From the IMG/VR virus record IMGVR_UViG_3300036668_000044, positions 1 through 47,970 of that record: 47,970 nucleotides of DNA; one strand, given 5' to 3'. Position numbers and translations under genes: made by a program. The notes under the pieces were generated by a model that was given only the letters and a program-made list of their open reading frames with translations, ran no database searches and was not told where the DNA came from. Of the stretch, positions 9,001 to 16,076 are shown one piece after another. The DNA is from a virus. Position 1 is the stretch's first letter, and each line of letters begins with the position of its first letter.

Positions 9001-9569
9001 CAAAGAACTCATATATTAAGTTTTACTTAGCCAAGGTTGGAACTTCAGGAAAGAGGGCAAAGCTGTATGCCGTCAATGCAGCAACAGGCGCAGTAAACGA
9101 CGGTGTCGCTTTTTATCTTAATGGAAAGCTTGTCCGTCAACCTGTGATCAATCTAGACCAATGGAATATGCTAGGAGTGACATTCTCTACAGTTCTCAAT
9201 TTTGACTCATACTCTGGGGGCATCAGAATCACTGGGCCTCTAATGGTTAATAATGTTTCTCAATACCAGTCTACAAACCTACAGGAAATTCAGGAGCAAG
9301 ACTTTAGGCAATGGTCTGAGGTCGCCACTAACCCAGGAGACATCTCAGGCCTCGGCTGGAAGTTTTGGAGTAATACCTATATTTGGAATGGGGTTCTCGT
9401 AAAGTCCTCCACAAATATCTATGGAATAACTCCTGACGATATATATAGGACTTACATAGGGACAAATAAGATAATCGTTGACGACAATCAATCAATATCT
9501 ATAGGAAATTACGAGTATTCAGCTTATGCTGACATCAAGTGGACCACATCTGTTGCCACTCCCGTATAA
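6033..9569 (+). CDS. Giant LamG/concanavalin-like minor virion protein
   Basis: Protein of 1178 residues. It opens with YAEKIFAEHPIALWALEE, a start shared by large phage LamG proteins. At least three jelly-roll-like segments can be seen: about 295-410 (YTFEMWFRLNSF ... LLINGESVATI), about 525-680 (YLYFEKLRML ... IYMVFETSG), and about 960-1065 (VSMQMAMRFDE ... FYLNGKLVRQ). Such domains bind glycans, so a role in host surface binding or virion decoration is likely. No signal peptide, protease or glycosidase motif is evident. It is transcribed from its own apparently leaderless promoter and lies upstream of the portal rather than at the tail-tip cluster, so a head-associated location is possible. 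Confidence 0.7.
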   Translation: MSQPSNLYAEKIFAEHPIALWALEEQVDYLSLVSDPQRDFSQWQPVNSEVLSPDSSALDYPAPYPLSPLGLMSLTTSTSGFTSFGAASPLAYPVMVDSFSSTKDTFCIGIHLLAVSQTVLSISVGYTYVDSETGLPVTKATSFPVSSNTNWSFISETFSVSEINSESFYPSISVVSAHPESITGPITHLVYVNGLTVGQNAEEFNYGSLGISPSGQEENIFGVEPSDILVPSDQYGIVGRKAYYVVKGGNNLVSQNSGMPLVYGAQNATVMTNSQGTPNLLIPGYGFMNDSGRNKEYTFEMWFRLNSFATSSTRIFGPVASNDGIYIDGAFLRLKLGGSIASHYVGDSFRPMLVNIKTLKDSASLLINGESVATITFDSATIPLPAPKLDGKNQDFLAFYTSDAVPQIDVDCVAIYSYSVPSLVAKRRMAYGQAVEFPENVNTAYSGTTAYFDYNFADYTNNYSYPNIGRWYQGISDNLVFDNDVLSTPSYGLPQLVMQDETTYKNWVSENSDNQVVDEDLFFSFSSPGYLYFEKLRMLTQDTRAIYMVFETSGYSENKQVLLRVEDNLTTNNFEVSVTGSDVSYTLNYQGVETSLYTESDLIANTKAFAGIDIDGLAKYFGRTFTAFFGNKSRLSVYVGSDKDFESPFSGKIYSINFCTNKNFQKVSAFFQDPEIISTDFVADAGDNYFGTDASTWFRTFDGGFVDSFSLDGAASHIASYSLRAKSIFDNYSIDILADSYWEDYIPLKHFAQYVTNSDSGSYYDLDFLQFNVGYPAIRKFLAGSFDTSNSSVKSYITFQYLATGATAQPGYFTETTSAPQSGIVEPGDNWMTTRYEVVNGSIIYLPKNIDFLDIALVTSLEIVSQGISLDKIKIKSLEYASQAFNGDTSNPIGTRFGLPVFPYRKYNLYYDYKTRNPYKIYKRSSPYLYLTSDSGIKKVGEQERVTDRGLSIPVNLNLSEKYRVVSMQMAMRFDEESFPDKVRVFEVEAKNSYIKFYLAKVGTSGKRAKLYAVNAATGAVNDGVAFYLNGKLVRQPVINLDQWNMLGVTFSTVLNFDSYSGGIRITGPLMVNNVSQYQSTNLQEIQEQDFRQWSEVATNPGDISGLGWKFWSNTYIWNGVLVKSSTNIYGITPDDIYRTYIGTNKIIVDDNQSISIGNYEYSAYADIKWTTSVATPV

Positions 9570-9580
9570 TGTGGTATACT
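9553..9580 (+). promoter_or_regulatory. Promoter with tandem -10 boxes; TGgTATACT is leaderless
   Basis: TATACT at 9575-9580 is preceded by TGg and lies 7 bases before the ATG at 9588. TTGCCA at 9553-9558 is a 5/6 match to -35, 16 bases upstream. A second box, TATAAT at 9565-9570, contains the TAA stop of the LamG-like gene. Either box could be used; the nearer one gives a leaderless mRNA. Confidence 0.6.
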
Positions 9581-9587
9581 ATTGTAC

Positions 9588-9956
9588 ATGGAAGAGAATA
9601 ATAACGGGCAAATTGGTAAATCAAAGATTACAGTCTTAAACAAGGACTACCCCTGGGGTATTTATTTTTGGAAGAAAGCAAACGGGAAGCCTTATACAGA
9701 CGGCCACGGAAGTGTTTTAAACATTCCTTCACACAAAGGTGACGTTCTTCAGCTTCAGAAGCTAACAAACGAAGCGACAGCCCTAGGCCATGGTGATGGA
9801 TCTTACGAGTTTATAGCAGGTGCTGGCCGAGTTTCAGAAGAAGAGTATTCCGAGCAGGTAGATCGAATGAAGCAAGGACTCCTTCCAAACCTTAATGACT
9901 TAGGAGCTGTCCAAGCAGCCAAAGACACCATATCTCTTTATGGAGATGAGGAATAA
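9588..9956 (+). CDS. Conserved small protein upstream of the portal
   Basis: Protein of 122 residues from ATG 9588 (an in-frame TTG at 9582 lies between the -10 box and this ATG and is unlikely to be used). It has a small beta-rich N-terminal domain with NKDYPWGIYFWKKANGKPYT and a C-terminal charged helix. Its stop overlaps the portal start (TAATG), so it is probably made in fixed ratio with the portal. It could be a head accessory protein; no catalytic motif is seen and I do not recognise a named family. Confidence 0.6.
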   Translation: MEENNNGQIGKSKITVLNKDYPWGIYFWKKANGKPYTDGHGSVLNIPSHKGDVLQLQKLTNEATALGHGDGSYEFIAGAGRVSEEEYSEQVDRMKQGLLPNLNDLGAVQAAKDTISLYGDEE

Positions 9957-11557
9957 TGCCTGACTACGAAGTTCCATTTATTCAGGCAAACTTAGATCAA
10001 GAACAAAAGTCCGAAGACTTATTTAAAAAGCAAGACCCGTTTAACAAAAGCTGGGACATGCTTAAGGGCTTGGTCAACATCGAGCCAAATTTTAAGCGTA
10101 GAACTAGCAGAATCTCCAAGATTGCACCACCTACAGACAACTATCTCGCAACAGCAAGAGCAATTCCTACAGGTGAAGGCGCAGCCTCAAAAGAGATTAA
10201 TCCTGGAAGTGTATACAATAATGGCTACGGACTCTTTGACGTAATCACACCACCATGGAATCTTTACGAGCTAGCGAACTACTATGATACCTCGTTTGCG
10301 AACCACGCAGCTATTGACGCAAAGGTCGAAAACATTGTGGGCCTGGGTTATGATTTTGAGACAAACCAGAGAACAATGCTGAAGCTTGAGATGAACAACG
10401 ACAAAGAGGCCACAGCAAGAGCTAGGAAGAGAATTCAGAGAGTAAAGGTTGAGCTTAGAGATTGGCTAGAGAACCTAAACGATCAAGACTCAATGACTCA
10501 CACACTCATGAAGTTCTATACAGATGTGCAAGCAACTGGAAATGGCTACCTAGAAGTAGGTCGTAAAACAAACGGAGACATTGGTTATGTGGGACACATC
10601 CCAGCTACGACCATGAGAGTACGTAGACTCCGTGATGGTTACGTACAGATTATTGGTCAAAAGATTGTGTACTTCAGAAACTTTGGGGCAAAGAACAAGA
10701 ACCCTATAACCACTGACCCAAGGCCCAATGAAATTCTTCATTACAAAGAGTACTCGCCTCTTAATACGTTTTACGGTATTCCAGACATAATGTCTGCCAT
10801 ATCTTCCTTACACGGAGATCAACTTGCAAGTCAGTACAACATTGATTACTTTGCTAACAAAGCAACTCCAAGATACATTGTTACTCTTAAGGGTGCAAAG
10901 CTATCAGGCGATGCCGAAGATAAGCTATTCAGATTCTTACAGACTAGCCTAAAAGGTCAGTCCCACAGAACACTGTACATTCCTCTACCAGGAGATACAG
11001 AGAATAGCAAGGTAGAGTTTAAGATGGAACCCATAGAGAACGGTGTCCAGGAAGCCTCATTCAATGAGTACCGAATGCGAAATCGTGACGATATCCTTGT
11101 AGCCCACCAGGTACCTCTTTCTAAGATTGGAGGAGGAGACGGAGCAAGCATTGCAGCAGCTCTCGCTCAAGACCGTACGTTTAAAGAGCAGGTAGCCAGA
11201 CCAGCACAGACAAATCTAGAAAAAATGCTCAACAGGATTGTTCGTGAAAAGACAGACATCTTAGAATTAGCTTTTAACGAACTAACTCTGACGGATGAAA
11301 TTGCTCAGTCACAGATTCTAGAGACATATGTAAAGACTCAGGTCATGACTCCTAACGAAGCAAGAGAGGCCTTAGGATTGCCACAACGACCAGATGGAGA
11401 TGAAATGTTTGACTTATCTCCTCGCCAAGCAACCGACGCAAGAGCCAACCTTGCACAAAACCGTGAAAGAGATAGTGAAAGATCTAATAACCAGGCAGAT
11501 TCATCTGGTACAATAGATGGTAGGAATGCACAAGGAGAGGGTAGGGCCAGTAACTAG
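9956..11557 (+). CDS. Portal protein (PBSX/HK97-type)
   Basis: Protein of 533 residues that forms the dodecameric ring at one capsid vertex for DNA passage. Recognisable landmarks are FANHAAIDAKVENIVGLGY (about 113-131), HYKEYSPLNTFYGIPDIMSA (about 262-281), QYNIDYFANKATPRYIVTLK (about 296-315), the 'RNRDDILVAHQVPLSKIGG' segment (about 376-394) and a C-terminal wing with MTPNEAREALGLPQRPDGDE. These match the phage portal family of PBSX and HK97-like phages. The C-terminal 40 residues are polar and probably disordered. Its position directly before the protease and major capsid genes supports the call. Confidence 0.92.
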   Translation: MPDYEVPFIQANLDQEQKSEDLFKKQDPFNKSWDMLKGLVNIEPNFKRRTSRISKIAPPTDNYLATARAIPTGEGAASKEINPGSVYNNGYGLFDVITPPWNLYELANYYDTSFANHAAIDAKVENIVGLGYDFETNQRTMLKLEMNNDKEATARARKRIQRVKVELRDWLENLNDQDSMTHTLMKFYTDVQATGNGYLEVGRKTNGDIGYVGHIPATTMRVRRLRDGYVQIIGQKIVYFRNFGAKNKNPITTDPRPNEILHYKEYSPLNTFYGIPDIMSAISSLHGDQLASQYNIDYFANKATPRYIVTLKGAKLSGDAEDKLFRFLQTSLKGQSHRTLYIPLPGDTENSKVEFKMEPIENGVQEASFNEYRMRNRDDILVAHQVPLSKIGGGDGASIAAALAQDRTFKEQVARPAQTNLEKMLNRIVREKTDILELAFNELTLTDEIAQSQILETYVKTQVMTPNEAREALGLPQRPDGDEMFDLSPRQATDARANLAQNRERDSERSNNQADSSGTIDGRNAQGEGRASN

Positions 11558-11597
11558 TTTTTGCTAATATTACAAAAACGTAACAATTTAGCAAAAA
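11558..11597 (+). repeat. Perfect 10-base inverted repeat just upstream of the protease promoter
   Basis: TTTTTGCTAA at 11558-11567 pairs perfectly with TTAGCAAAAA at 11588-11597. The 20-base interior holds a further TTAC/GTAA pair around AAAAAC. A weak -35-like GTAACA (11580-11585) sits in the interior, 17 bases from the -10 box at 11603. It could be an operator, an mRNA 3' hairpin for the portal transcript, or both. The T-run is at the 5' side, so it is not a classical + strand terminator. Confidence 0.7.
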
Positions 11598-11602
11598 GGG
11601 TC

Positions 11603-11608
11603 TATAAT
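11603..11608 (+). promoter_or_regulatory. Near-leaderless promoter for the protease gene
   Basis: TATAAT at 11603-11608 lies 8 bases before the ATG at 11617. No Shine-Dalgarno sequence is present in that gap. A palindrome covers the region where the -35 would lie. Confidence 0.65.
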
Positions 11609-11616
11609 ATAGTAGT

Positions 11617-12984
11617 ATGACTATTTTAAAAGCACAGTGGGATTCAGACGGCGATAAGCTGCGACTTTCAATGCCCTTTTCCAAGGTTGATAAAGAGCGT
11701 AGAATTGTGTCTGGGTTTGCCACTTTAGACAACGTAGACAAGCAAGATGACATAGTCACTGCCGATGCCAGCCTCGACGCATTTAAAAGATTTCGTGGGA
11801 ATATTAGAGAGATGCACCAGCCACTGGCAGTTGGCAAGATGGTAGCTTTTAAAGAAGACAAATACTTTGACCCAGAAAGCAACAAGTTCTTTTCTGGAGT
11901 TTACGTTTCTGCTTACGTATCTAAGGGTGCACAAGACACTTGGGAAAAGGTTCTAGACGGAACCCTTTCTGGTTTTTCCATTGGTGGGAGAATGAACAAG
12001 TGGGACGACGCTTATGATGCAAAGATGGACAAGCCTATTCGTATTATTAAAGAGTACGACTTAGTAGAGCTCTCCTTGGTAGATACCCCAGCAAACCAGT
12101 TTGCAAACATTCTGTCCGTTGAAAAAGTAGACGGAGCTGACGTTCTTAAAGGCGATTTTGTAGACATCGAGATAGAAAATGTCTTCTACGATGAAGAGTC
12201 TGGACTCGTTGTTCTCTCAACAGAAGAGACAGCTCAAACCCCTATTGATGGTTCTGAAATGAAGAACATAGGTTTCGTTGAAAAGAATGATAACGAAAAA
12301 ACAGAAATGATGAAGTTCTTAGTTGATAGTGCTAAAGGCATTAATCTTTCTAAGATGACAAAGGAGGTAAGTCCTATGACTGACAAAATGAATGAGGTAG
12401 CAGAAGCTGCCGTAACAAAGTCAGATGAGGTCGCTCCAGAGGCAGATGCCCTAGTAGAAGCAGTAGCTACAGAAGATGTAGCAAAAGCAGACACACCAGA
12501 GGTTGCAAAGACAGAGAACATGGAAGAAGACGAAGAAAAGTCTTACTCAGATGATGAGGAAGAAAAGAAAAAGTCTGAAACTATGGATGAGGAAGAAGAA
12601 GAAATGAAGACTGCAAAGTCAGATTCTCCAGAAGCCACTGTTGAAGTAACTGAAGAGGTATCAAAATCAGATGATGTATCAAGTGGGATAGCAGAGCTAA
12701 CCTCTACAGTTACATCAGCCTTTAGCGATCTGACAGCAGTCGTAAAATCTCTAAATGAGGAGATTGCTGATCTGAAGAAATCACTAGGCCTAGCAACTGC
12801 AAAACTTGAGGATGCAGAAGTTGGTTTTAATGAGCTTGGGAAGAGGGTAGACGCAGTTGAGTCTGACACCGCTTTCCGCAAATCTGGCGATCTCGGCGAG
12901 ATTGTACAGGAAACTCAGATGGAAAAATCTGAGCAATCCCTATGGGGCGGTCGTTTCCTCAAAACTGCCGATTTATTTAAATGA
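11617..12984 (+). CDS. Prohead serine protease (XkdF/HK97-like) fused to scaffold
   Basis: Protein of 455 residues. Residues 1-170 are the capsid maturation protease: REMHQP with H67, the GFSIGG segment with S121 (or S118) as nucleophile, and YDLVELSLVDTPAN with E151, in the order known for the XkdF/HK97 prohead protease families. Residues from about 250 to 455 are very acidic and helical (EEDEEKSYSDDEEEKKKS, then a coiled-coil stretch LNEEIADLKKSLGLATAKLE), as expected of an internal scaffold removed by proteolysis. A strong internal ribosome site at 12361 suggests the scaffold is also made alone. The start is leaderless. Its stop overlaps an ATG at 12981, but the capsid gene starts later. 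Confidence 0.88.
   Translation: MTILKAQWDSDGDKLRLSMPFSKVDKERRIVSGFATLDNVDKQDDIVTADASLDAFKRFRGNIREMHQPLAVGKMVAFKEDKYFDPESNKFFSGVYVSAYVSKGAQDTWEKVLDGTLSGFSIGGRMNKWDDAYDAKMDKPIRIIKEYDLVELSLVDTPANQFANILSVEKVDGADVLKGDFVDIEIENVFYDEESGLVVLSTEETAQTPIDGSEMKNIGFVEKNDNEKTEMMKFLVDSAKGINLSKMTKEVSPMTDKMNEVAEAAVTKSDEVAPEADALVEAVATEDVAKADTPEVAKTENMEEDEEKSYSDDEEEKKKSETMDEEEEEMKTAKSDSPEATVEVTEEVSKSDDVSSGIAELTSTVTSAFSDLTAVVKSLNEEIADLKKSLGLATAKLEDAEVGFNELGKRVDAVESDTAFRKSGDLGEIVQETQMEKSEQSLWGGRFLKTADLFK
12361..12378 (+). promoter_or_regulatory. Internal ribosome binding site and in-frame ATG inside the protease gene
   Basis: AAGGAGGT at 12361-12368 is an 8-base match to the 16S anti-Shine-Dalgarno. AGGAGG ends 8 bases before ATG 12376. 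That ATG is in the protease frame (codon 254). A match this strong is rare in the window; the capsid gene has a comparable one. Confidence 0.8.
12376..12984 (+). CDS. Nested scaffold protein from internal start
   Basis: Predicted 202-residue product beginning MTDKMNEVAEAAVTKSD, in the same frame and with the same C-terminus as the protease gene. It is very acidic in its first half and coiled-coil-like in its second (about 105-180), typical of phage scaffolds that fill the procapsid and guide major capsid assembly. The arrangement copies lambda C/Nu3, where a scaffold is made from an internal in-frame start of the protease gene. Support here is the position of AAGGAGGT and the domain boundary it falls on. 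The alternative is that only the fusion is made and the ribosome site is coincidental, which seems unlikely given its quality. Confidence 0.72.
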   Translation: MTDKMNEVAEAAVTKSDEVAPEADALVEAVATEDVAKADTPEVAKTENMEEDEEKSYSDDEEEKKKSETMDEEEEEMKTAKSDSPEATVEVTEEVSKSDDVSSGIAELTSTVTSAFSDLTAVVKSLNEEIADLKKSLGLATAKLEDAEVGFNELGKRVDAVESDTAFRKSGDLGEIVQETQMEKSEQSLWGGRFLKTADLFK

Positions 12985-13003
12985 ATAAACTAAACAATCA
13001 CTT

Positions 13004-13009
13004 AGGAGG
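13004..13009 (+). promoter_or_regulatory. Strong ribosome site deciding the major capsid start
   Basis: AGGAGG (followed by TGA) lies 7 bases before ATG 13017. An in-frame ATG at 12981 overlaps the protease stop and lacks this spacing, so 13017 is the likely start. Confidence 0.85.
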
Positions 13010-13016
13010 TGACAAT

Positions 13017-14138
13017 ATGTCGGAAGAAATTATCAAGAACAACCCAGACACAGCTGGCGACGACTCTGGACTATATAACGGAGAAGGTGCTTTTGCTTCT
13101 GGAGGTATTGGTGGAGTAACTACTCCTGGAGCTTCAACTCTAGGAAATATTCCAACTGCAAACATGGGAGTAACAAGCGGTGGTAATGCCGTCAACCCTT
13201 CTGGTGATGCTGGTAGCGGTATCCTACGCCCTGAACAGGCACGTCGTTTTATTGACTACGTATGGGATGCAACAGTTCTCGCCAAGGATGGTCGTCGTGT
13301 TACAATGCGAGCGAACACCATGGAGCTAGAAAAGGTTAATGTTGGAGAGCGTGTTATCCGTGCAGCAGCACAGGCAACTGGCGACTACAACAACACAGGC
13401 GCTACCTTTACAAAGGTAGAGCTAACCACAAAGAAGATTCGTTTGGACTGGGAAGTCTCTGCTGAATCACTAGAGGATGGAGTCGAGGGCGCAGCCCTAG
13501 AGGATCACCTAGTACGTCTAATGACAGGTGCTTTTGCAAATGACATCGAGGACCTAGCCATCAACGGCGACGGTACTACTGGTGACTTCTTGTCAATCAT
13601 GGACGGGTTCGTAAACAGGTCTAAGACTGGTGGAGCACACGAGTCAATAGTTACTGTAGAGAACAACTCATGGACCCCAGAGGTCATGCAGAACCTTATC
13701 CTGGCTATGCCACGTAAGTACCGTGCTATCAAGAACAACCTAAAGTTCTATGCAGGTACAGACGCATTCCAGGGTATCGTTAAGAACAACGGAACACTTG
13801 CAGACGCTATTGCTGAGGCCTTCGGATCTCATCCAGGCGCTGCTGGCACTCCATCGGGACGTGACCGTTACCTAGACGGCGCAGACCAGACATTCGGTGG
13901 AGCTCGCTCTACCCGTGTTCTTGGTGTGCAGGTACAAGAAGTACCTTACTACCCAGCTGGCTTCGTTGATCTAACCTTCCCACAGAACCGTGTTTGGGGT
14001 TTCCAGAGAGACATCACTGTAAACCGTGAGTACAAGGCTAAGAAGGACACCATTGAGTACACCGTATTCGTACGTTTCGGTATTCAGTGGGAAGAAGAGG
14101 ACGCAATTGCTTGGGCTGACGCTGCAGCAGATGCATAA
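13017..14138 (+). CDS. Major capsid protein (HK97 fold)
   Basis: Protein of 373 residues. The first 65 residues are Gly/Ser/Asn-rich and probably flexible (an N-arm or a segment cut during maturation). The core begins at GILRPEQARRFIDYVWDATVL. Landmarks of an HK97-type capsid protein include TTKKIRLDWEVSAESLED, the E-loop to P-domain helix region ending in AINGDGT, the LAMPRKYR helix and FYAGTDAFQGIV, and the C-terminal VNREYKAKKDTIEYTVFVRF strand. It sits after portal and protease-scaffold and is followed by a strong terminator, as expected for the most abundant virion protein. No decoration or Ig domain is fused. Confidence 0.9.
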   Translation: MSEEIIKNNPDTAGDDSGLYNGEGAFASGGIGGVTTPGASTLGNIPTANMGVTSGGNAVNPSGDAGSGILRPEQARRFIDYVWDATVLAKDGRRVTMRANTMELEKVNVGERVIRAAAQATGDYNNTGATFTKVELTTKKIRLDWEVSAESLEDGVEGAALEDHLVRLMTGAFANDIEDLAINGDGTTGDFLSIMDGFVNRSKTGGAHESIVTVENNSWTPEVMQNLILAMPRKYRAIKNNLKFYAGTDAFQGIVKNNGTLADAIAEAFGSHPGAAGTPSGRDRYLDGADQTFGGARSTRVLGVQVQEVPYYPAGFVDLTFPQNRVWGFQRDITVNREYKAKKDTIEYTVFVRFGIQWEEEDAIAWADAAADA

Positions 14139-14155
14139 TCTATAACTAAATAACC

Positions 14156-14197
14156 TTAAGGGGGGCTGGGGCATCTCGCCCTGGCCCTCTTTTTTTA
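14156..14197 (+). terminator. Rho-independent terminator after the major capsid gene
   Basis: A G-rich arm (about 14160-14172) pairs with a C-rich arm (about 14177-14189) through about 12 pairs, including wobbles and one bulge, around an ATCTC loop, followed by seven T residues (14190-14196). It separates the head operon from the connector operon. Confidence 0.85.
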
Positions 14198-14207
14198 CTT
14201 AATTCAG

Positions 14208-14216
14208 TGATATAAT
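14208..14216 (+). promoter_or_regulatory. Extended -10 promoter (TGaTATAAT) for the connector operon
   Basis: TATAAT at 14211-14216 with TGa before it, directly after the capsid terminator. The leader is about 22 bases and contains AAGGAG (14233-14238), 6 bases before ATG 14245. The 13 bases at 14207-14219 equal those at 806-818. Confidence 0.75.
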
Positions 14217-14244
14217 TATCATATAGAAAGCAAAGGAGAATCAA

Positions 14245-14733
14245 ATGTCAGATTTCAAAGAACACGCCCGTGACGGCGACGGAGACGGTCTAGTTCAGGA
14301 CGGTACAGAATGGGAACGTCCAGTGGCAGAAGAGGCAGAAGAGGCTCAAAAAGAGTCAGAAGCTGAACTGTTCGCAGAAGAGCTAGGAATTGAGGCTTCT
14401 GTTTCAGAAGCTGTAGAGGAAGAGTCAGTAATCAGTACTCCTACTTATAAGTCAGATAAGGGCTCAAAAAAGAAAGCTATGACTTCAGTAGCTGACGGAG
14501 TAATTGGAACCGACGTTCCGTCAAAGCCAAAAGCCAAGGTTACCAACCAGGTAAAGAACATTACAGACAAGACAGTAGCTATCTACTCTGGTCGTAATGT
14601 CCGCTGGGAAGGTGTTGGAAAGATCAACAAGGGTTACAACATCTTAGACCCTGAGACTGCAGATCTATGGATCGGTAAGCTGTCTCACGTTAGACTTGCT
14701 ACTCCAGAAGAGGTTTCTAGGGAACTAGGCTAA
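14245..14733 (+). CDS. Acidic head-associated protein with DGDGDG motif
   Basis: Protein of 162 residues in two parts. Residues 8-25 read DGDGDGLVQDGTEWERP, an EF-hand or dockerin-like Ca-binding pattern that I associate with small proteins near the capsid gene in actinobacteriophages. A long acidic Glu/Ala-rich helix follows (about 25-60). The C-terminal domain (about 95-162, VKNITDKTVAIYSGRNVRWEG) is a small beta-type fold. It is the first gene after the capsid terminator with a good ribosome site. It may be a capsid decoration or head completion protein. The function is inferred from position. Confidence 0.6.
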   Translation: MSDFKEHARDGDGDGLVQDGTEWERPVAEEAEEAQKESEAELFAEELGIEASVSEAVEEESVISTPTYKSDKGSKKKAMTSVADGVIGTDVPSKPKAKVTNQVKNITDKTVAIYSGRNVRWEGVGKINKGYNILDPETADLWIGKLSHVRLATPEEVSRELG

Positions 14734-14737
14734 CCTC

Positions 14738-15625
14738 ATGGAGATATTGAGGGTTCCACCATATAACACCATTAGTGCATCGATAGATGTCTCTGTCGCA
14801 GGAGATTCCTACGAGGTGTCTATTATTAATATGGTGGACTCCTCTTTATCAACAGTCACAGTAGTAGCATCAGCAAATTCAAAAGTTGCTATTCCGCTAC
14901 CTTCAGACTATGACTCAGAGTTTTTGTTACAGATAGATGAAGAAGAGCACCAAGTAGAAGTTACAAGACCATACGTAAACCCCAAGACTAAAGCCGACAC
15001 CGCATCAGCAATCGCAGAGTATGCAGGTAACGAAGAGATCGCAAGAGCAATAATTGACTCGATCATAAAAGAAGGATTCTATTACAAAAAGCATGTTCTA
15101 GAGATGATAGGAATGGGTTCAGACTACTTGCCTATATGGGTAGAGTCAAGAAAAGTTTTGCAGGTGTACGAGAACAACGTTCTTATCTTTGATGCCTCTG
15201 CCCCCTCCTCATACTCCAGAGCATTTGCAATCTCTGCAGATAAGACCTCGGTCATAGAAACTACTTATGACGCTGGAAGCGTAAATCGTTTAGAAAGTGC
15301 GGTAATCATGATCCCACTAGCAGCTACAGACTCCAACCACATGACATATTACAACAGTGGCTTTGTTAAGAATTCAGACTATAAGGTTATCTTGGCAGCA
15401 GGATACAAAAACGTACCATCAGACATCGTAAAAGCCACCGAGCTTTTAGTAGAGGATATTTCGTGTGGCAAGTTGGACTATTACAAAAGGTACATATCAG
15501 ATTACAGCACTGACCAGTTTAAGATAAAGTTTGATAACCGAGTATTCGAAGGAACAGGAAACATAATGGTAGATAAAATACTTTCAAAGTATTACAAGTC
15601 TATCACTAGACTAGGGGTCCTGTAG
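14738..15625 (+). CDS. Head-tail connector (adaptor) protein
   Basis: Protein of 295 residues. The N-terminal 80 residues form a beta domain. The remainder has the helical features of gp6-type adaptors that dock under the portal: AIAEYAGNEEIARAIIDSII (about 91-110), GYKNVPSDIVKATELLVEDI (about 225-244) and a C-terminal helix ending YYKSITRLGVL. It lies in the canonical place between capsid and neck genes. The ribosome site is weak, and the gap to the previous gene is only 4 bases, so coupling is probable. Confidence 0.7.
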   Translation: MEILRVPPYNTISASIDVSVAGDSYEVSIINMVDSSLSTVTVVASANSKVAIPLPSDYDSEFLLQIDEEEHQVEVTRPYVNPKTKADTASAIAEYAGNEEIARAIIDSIIKEGFYYKKHVLEMIGMGSDYLPIWVESRKVLQVYENNVLIFDASAPSSYSRAFAISADKTSVIETTYDAGSVNRLESAVIMIPLAATDSNHMTYYNSGFVKNSDYKVILAAGYKNVPSDIVKATELLVEDISCGKLDYYKRYISDYSTDQFKIKFDNRVFEGTGNIMVDKILSKYYKSITRLGVL

Positions 15626-15626
15626 C

Positions 15627-16076
15627 ATGTCCGTAAATGAGACTCCAGATTTCTTGTACCCCACATTGGCAACAGTTTTCTACCCCTTAGTTGAGCAGGG
15701 GGCCTACGGAAACATTAAGAAACAGTGGATAGCCGACAGGATAGTTGCTGTGAGCATGAACAGCCAGGGCTCTGCCATGAGCGAGGATGTCAAGCCCAAC
15801 GTAAACATCACCCAAGAAGTTACCCTCGTGGGAAGAACGAAGACAGACCTGAGAGTCTCCAGTAAGCTTGCAAAGACTTCAATAACAAACATCGTAGTTA
15901 GTAATTTTTGTGACAAGAATGGGAATCAGATCTATATCGAGACAGCAGGCATTAGGATAGGGAAGTCAACCATATTTGAGGTAGCTGGTCAAGAGCCATT
16001 CCTAGGACCTTTCGGCAACGTAGAGTATTACAAGGTTATGCTTAAAAGATCTGAGAACCAGTCAGTAGATATTTAA
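15627..16076 (+). CDS. Head closure / stopper-like neck protein
   Basis: Protein of 149 residues, mostly beta strands (IVAVSMNSQGS, NITQEVTLVGRTKTDLRVSS, IYIETAGIRIGKSTIFEV). Its size, position and beta-barrel-like composition fit the stopper or head-closure proteins that seal the connector after packaging. AGGGG upstream of the ATG serves as ribosome site. There is no diagnostic motif, so the call rests on synteny: adaptor, stopper, gp10-like, terminator, tube. Confidence 0.5.
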   Translation: MSVNETPDFLYPTLATVFYPLVEQGAYGNIKKQWIADRIVAVSMNSQGSAMSEDVKPNVNITQEVTLVGRTKTDLRVSSKLAKTSITNIVVSNFCDKNGNQIYIETAGIRIGKSTIFEVAGQEPFLGPFGNVEYYKVMLKRSENQSVDI

